Translations under genes and position numbers: made by a program
Origin: Kryptolebias marmoratus
Taxonomy: Eukaryota; Chordata; Actinopteri; Cyprinodontiformes; Rivulidae
DNA: 64,000 bases
Direction: 5' to 3'
Assembly: GCF_001649575.2 (NCBI RefSeq)
Contig: NC_051440.1
Location: forward strand, 17,383,617 to 17,447,616
In this document: piece by piece, positions 61,285 to 64,000 of the stretch
How the letters are laid out: every line of letters begins with the position of its first letter
How positions within the stretch are numbered: the first letter of the stretch is position 1
The notes under the pieces: model-generated
Told to the model about the DNA's origin: nothing
Seen by the model: the letters and a program-made list of their open reading frames with translations, nothing else
Database searches by the model: none

Positions 61285-61995
61285 ACATGGTTAATATCAC
61301 CCACCACCACCAAGAAGGTTTTTACAGGTGTTTGTTTGTCTTTAATGTTAGCAAAATGTTTCATGAATCACTAAGAAAGATTTTAATGAAACTTTCAGAA
61401 AGCAATCATTTGGTTTACATCTACAACTGATTAACTTTTGGAGTCAGCTTGATTTAAGATGGCCATCACAGCAAAGTGATCTTAGCAAACACAAATATGG
61501 CTCTAAGTCAATGTTTTGAACTTTTTCAAATACAAAGCTGGAATTCGGTGTGATTATAGCTGAACATTGTCCTCAACACAAACTTTGAGTGCAACACACT
61601 ATGCAACATCTATACCTAAAACCTTGGCGTTAACTAGTTTGTCTTTTATCACAATATCTTTTAAGTCGCTGGATGGCATTCCCTTGTGGAGTCAACCCTG
61701 TGGTTGAGTCAGCTGAATGACCTTAGAAAACACAAACTCAACTGATTTTCCAAATATTGAGGTAAAAAATTGCTGTAGTAGCAGCTGATTCATTTATTCA
61801 CATCACATATTCCAACTGTAAACAGATCATATCAGATCACCCTAGATATTGCTAAGTAACATGAGACTGATCGTGATGTTATTTTCAAGGTTTGGTCAAA
61901 ATGGCTGTTACTCATTTCTCAATAAAAGATGGTTTTAGTTTAAAACTCTGGTATGAAAGGCAGCAGGTGGTATGCAGTAATTAGAGGAACGTTAA
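61285..61995 (-). repeat. Rep-A copy, minus orientation, two partial units
   Basis: Plus strand reads GAAACTTTCAGAAAGCAATC, CTGATTAACTTTTGGAGTCA, GATTTAAGATGGCCATCACA, GTGATCTTAGCAAACACAAA; a second unit from about 61660 ends in GGTTTGGTCAAAATGGCTGT and AAGATGGTTTTAGTTTAAAA. Layout mirrors the double unit at 9.1-9.9 kb. Confidence 0.73.
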
Positions 61996-63505
61996 GCCTT
62001 GAATTTACAAAGAATTTCAATTTTTTTCTTTGCATGCACAACTAGTGGCAGTTGCAGATAGCTGTAGCACTTCTGGGGGTTGTGCTTCCTGCATGAATTT
62101 CATACTATTTATGCTGGAATGTCAATTTAAATAATAGTGTAAACATTTCAAAAATTCATAATCCAAAATTTTTGAGTCCGGAGTTGTTATAAGATGGCAG
62201 CACTTTGCTCTTGGCCAAAGCGATGATTTCCATTTCACAATGACCACTCGCAAGTTGCAGCATGACAACTTTACTGCTCTACTTTACCCAGCCCTGCACA
62301 TTTACACATTCACATATGCTTACTCAACTGGCCCATTATTCCTCTCACTCTCCCACCTGAGAAGGGCAGCGGCTGTCACTCATGTCAATGAGATTTCTGG
62401 GTATTTAAGAGTCAGTGAGTCAATCCACTTCAGTCTCAAATTGATCTCATCTCAAATGGAGACCAAAAAGACAAAAAAAAAGACCATTTACTTATTCATG
62501 GTGAAACAGCAATGCTGACTCAATCTGACAAGAGTCACCTTCAAGGAAAACTGCAGCTTGTTTCAGCTAATCAGTGTCGGAAAATGTACATACGTTCAAT
62601 TGCATCCACTTGTTCCTCTAAGAGTGTCGTGTTCATAATTTATTTTAATTTCGAGGCAGCTCTATGACGTTCTAGTCTTCTTTTTATCCCCCAATCCCCT
62701 TTTTATTTTACAGCAATGACAGTTATTGACCATTCTTGTTTAAAGTAGCTGTGCATCAGCATTTATCTGCTGCTTATTCGCTTATCAAGCAGATGCAAAT
62801 TCTGTTCATGGTATCATTTCTAATTTTTTTTTTTTTTATTTGAAACTTTAAAGCCAGCTGGAGTTAATTACGTTCTGTGCAAAGATTTTAAATCACCCCT
62901 AACTTCTGCATACTTTTGATTCCAAAGAACCAGAGTTTCTTATGGACTTTTAAAGTGTTCATGATCAATAGTTCTCAAAGCTTTATGAAAGTCTTTAAAA
63001 GTTTTTTTTTCTAACTTAATCTACACATTTTCTGCCCAGTCTTTGCTGCCATGGTCAGTGTGTGCCTAAAGAATGAGGGAATCAGACCAGTGGAGGACAC
63101 AAGAAGAAGTGTCAGACCTAAAACAAAAAAAACAACTCAAAAACAACTATCTATAAACCTGACAGAGGACATGAGAGACGAACCGTCCTTCAGTGCTCAT
63201 CTAATGTATGACACGTTTTCAACTCTTTGGGAATCACCTTGTTGGTGCTAAAATGTTATTTTATTTCTGTCAAACTGTTTTATCTGATATTTGTTTGAAT
63301 TGTAAAAAAAAATTGTCTTTGTGCCAGGCAGGTGACAACAAGGTGTGTAACAATCATATTCAAAATAGTTTCTTTGCTAAGTTGTGTCAACACATCACTG
63401 GTTCCTCCCCTAAGTAAAAAATAAAATGGATACTGTGGTTTAAGTGAAATGAGCACCGATTATTCCTACTGATGATAAGGTTAATCATTTAAACTATTCA
63501 ACCAA
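61996..63505. other. Upstream DNA, no gene recognised
   Basis: AT-rich with poly-T at about 62825-62840. At 62040-62090 a short word shared with 40335-40365 suggests an old dispersed repeat. No exon seen. Confidence 0.45.
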
Positions 63506-63513
63506 ACAAAGAA

Positions 63514-63728
63514 TCCATCCATCCATCCATTATCTACTGCTTGTTCCGGAGTCTGTTCACAGGAACAGCAGCTGGAGCAGGGAAGCCCAAACATCTCTTT
63601 CCACAGCCACCTATTCCAGCTCTTCCAGGAGGATTCCAGGGCGTTCCCAGGCCAGTCTAGAGACATAGTCTCTTCAGCTTGTCCTGGGTTTCCTCCAGGG
63701 TCTCCTTCCAGTTGGACATGACCAGAAT
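63514..63728 (-). mobile_element. Rex3/RTE 3' end fragment
   Basis: Plus strand begins CCATCCATCCATCCAT (minus-strand tail of tandem GATG, typical of Rex3), then CAGGAACAGCAGCTGGAGCA, CCCAGGCCAGTCTAGAGACA, TAGTCTCTTCAGCTTGTCCT and GTTGGACATG. These are the last about 200 bases of the element, covering the C-terminus of the reverse transcriptase protein. 5'-truncated, with frameshifts. Confidence 0.83.
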
Positions 63729-63857
63729 GAAGAGAAGATGTGCAAAGTTTAGAAACTTATTTTTTTAATACAAAACTACCAGGAAATGATTGTCCTGCAT
63801 TTCCACTATATTTCCGAGCTGCAGCCTAACTCCAAGGTTTCAGATGCAGTCAACATA

Positions 63858-64000
63858 CAGGTGCTGGTCATAAAATTAGAATATCATGAAAAAGTAGATT
63901 GATTTCAGTAATTCCATTTAAAAAGTGAAACTTGTATATTATATTCATACATTACATACAAACTCATATATTTCAAATGTTTATTTCGTTTAATTTTGAT
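63858..64000 (+). mobile_element. Tc1-like transposon, left terminal inverted repeat (runs off window)
   Basis: From a TA dinucleotide at 63856-63857 the sequence reads CAGGTGCTGGTCATAAAATT, AGAATATCATGAAAAAGTAG, AGTAATTCCATTTAAAAAGT, TTTCAAATGTTTATTTCGTT. This is the long terminal repeat-bearing end of a widespread fish Tc1 family, in which GAATATCATGAAAAAGTTGATT is conserved. The transposase, if kept, lies beyond the right edge. Confidence 0.82.

Overview
The window is teleost fish chromosomal DNA, not prokaryotic or viral. The sequence is AT-rich, has scaffold gaps (runs of N) and many microsatellites, and carries repeat families typical of percomorph fishes: Rex3/RTE retrotransposon fragments, hAT-type non-autonomous DNA transposons, a Tc1-like end, tRNA-derived SINEs and a solo LTR. 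A killifish or related lineage is a guess from the repeat mixture, not something I can prove. There are no operons, CRISPR arrays or bacterial-type genes.

The only protein-coding exon I can support is the first coding exon of a SHANK3-type postsynaptic scaffold gene on the minus strand (12354-12659). It ends in the conserved motif NTVVIRIGIPDLQQT, directly followed by a consensus splice donor. Bases 12353 down to 1 are therefore intron 1, and exon 2 lies beyond the left edge. Upstream of the exon (12660 rightward) are a CA/CT-rich and G-rich 5' flank and then about 51 kb without a recognisable coding exon. This is either intergenic DNA or the 5' non-coding part of the locus.

Layout. 1-12353: shank3 intron 1, with a complete solo LTR (1305-1882, 5-bp target duplication), an inverted-repeat fragment (about 7165-7290), a perfect hairpin (8364-8403) and a two-unit copy of an interspersed repeat I call Rep-A (about 9143-9873). 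12354-13000: first exon and promoter side. 13-23 kb: a Rep-A copy, a SINE and candidate conserved non-coding blocks. 23.1-23.4 kb: a GATA/GACA (Bkm-type) microsatellite around a gap. 23.6-29.3 kb: degraded SINE/LINE pieces. 34.9-36.3 kb: a 1.34-kb hAT-like element with an 8-bp target duplication and a gap inside it. 37-49 kb: candidate regulatory blocks and a GCTAAAA minisatellite. 46.7-62 kb: six more Rep-A copies. 58.07-58.98 kb: a Rex3/RTE copy with an inverted 5' end (twin-priming signature), interrupted by a 209-bp hAT MITE with an exact 8-bp target duplication. 63.5-64.0 kb: a second Rex3 3' end and the left end of a Tc1-like transposon running off the window.

I found no convincing undescribed molecular system. 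The most informative observations are the coding microsatellite in the shank3 N-terminus, the nested and twin-primed retrotransposon, and the Rep-A family with its palindromic terminus. Candidate conserved non-coding elements are judged only by eye (dense, non-repetitive, homeodomain- or RFX-like motifs) and need alignment to other vertebrates.
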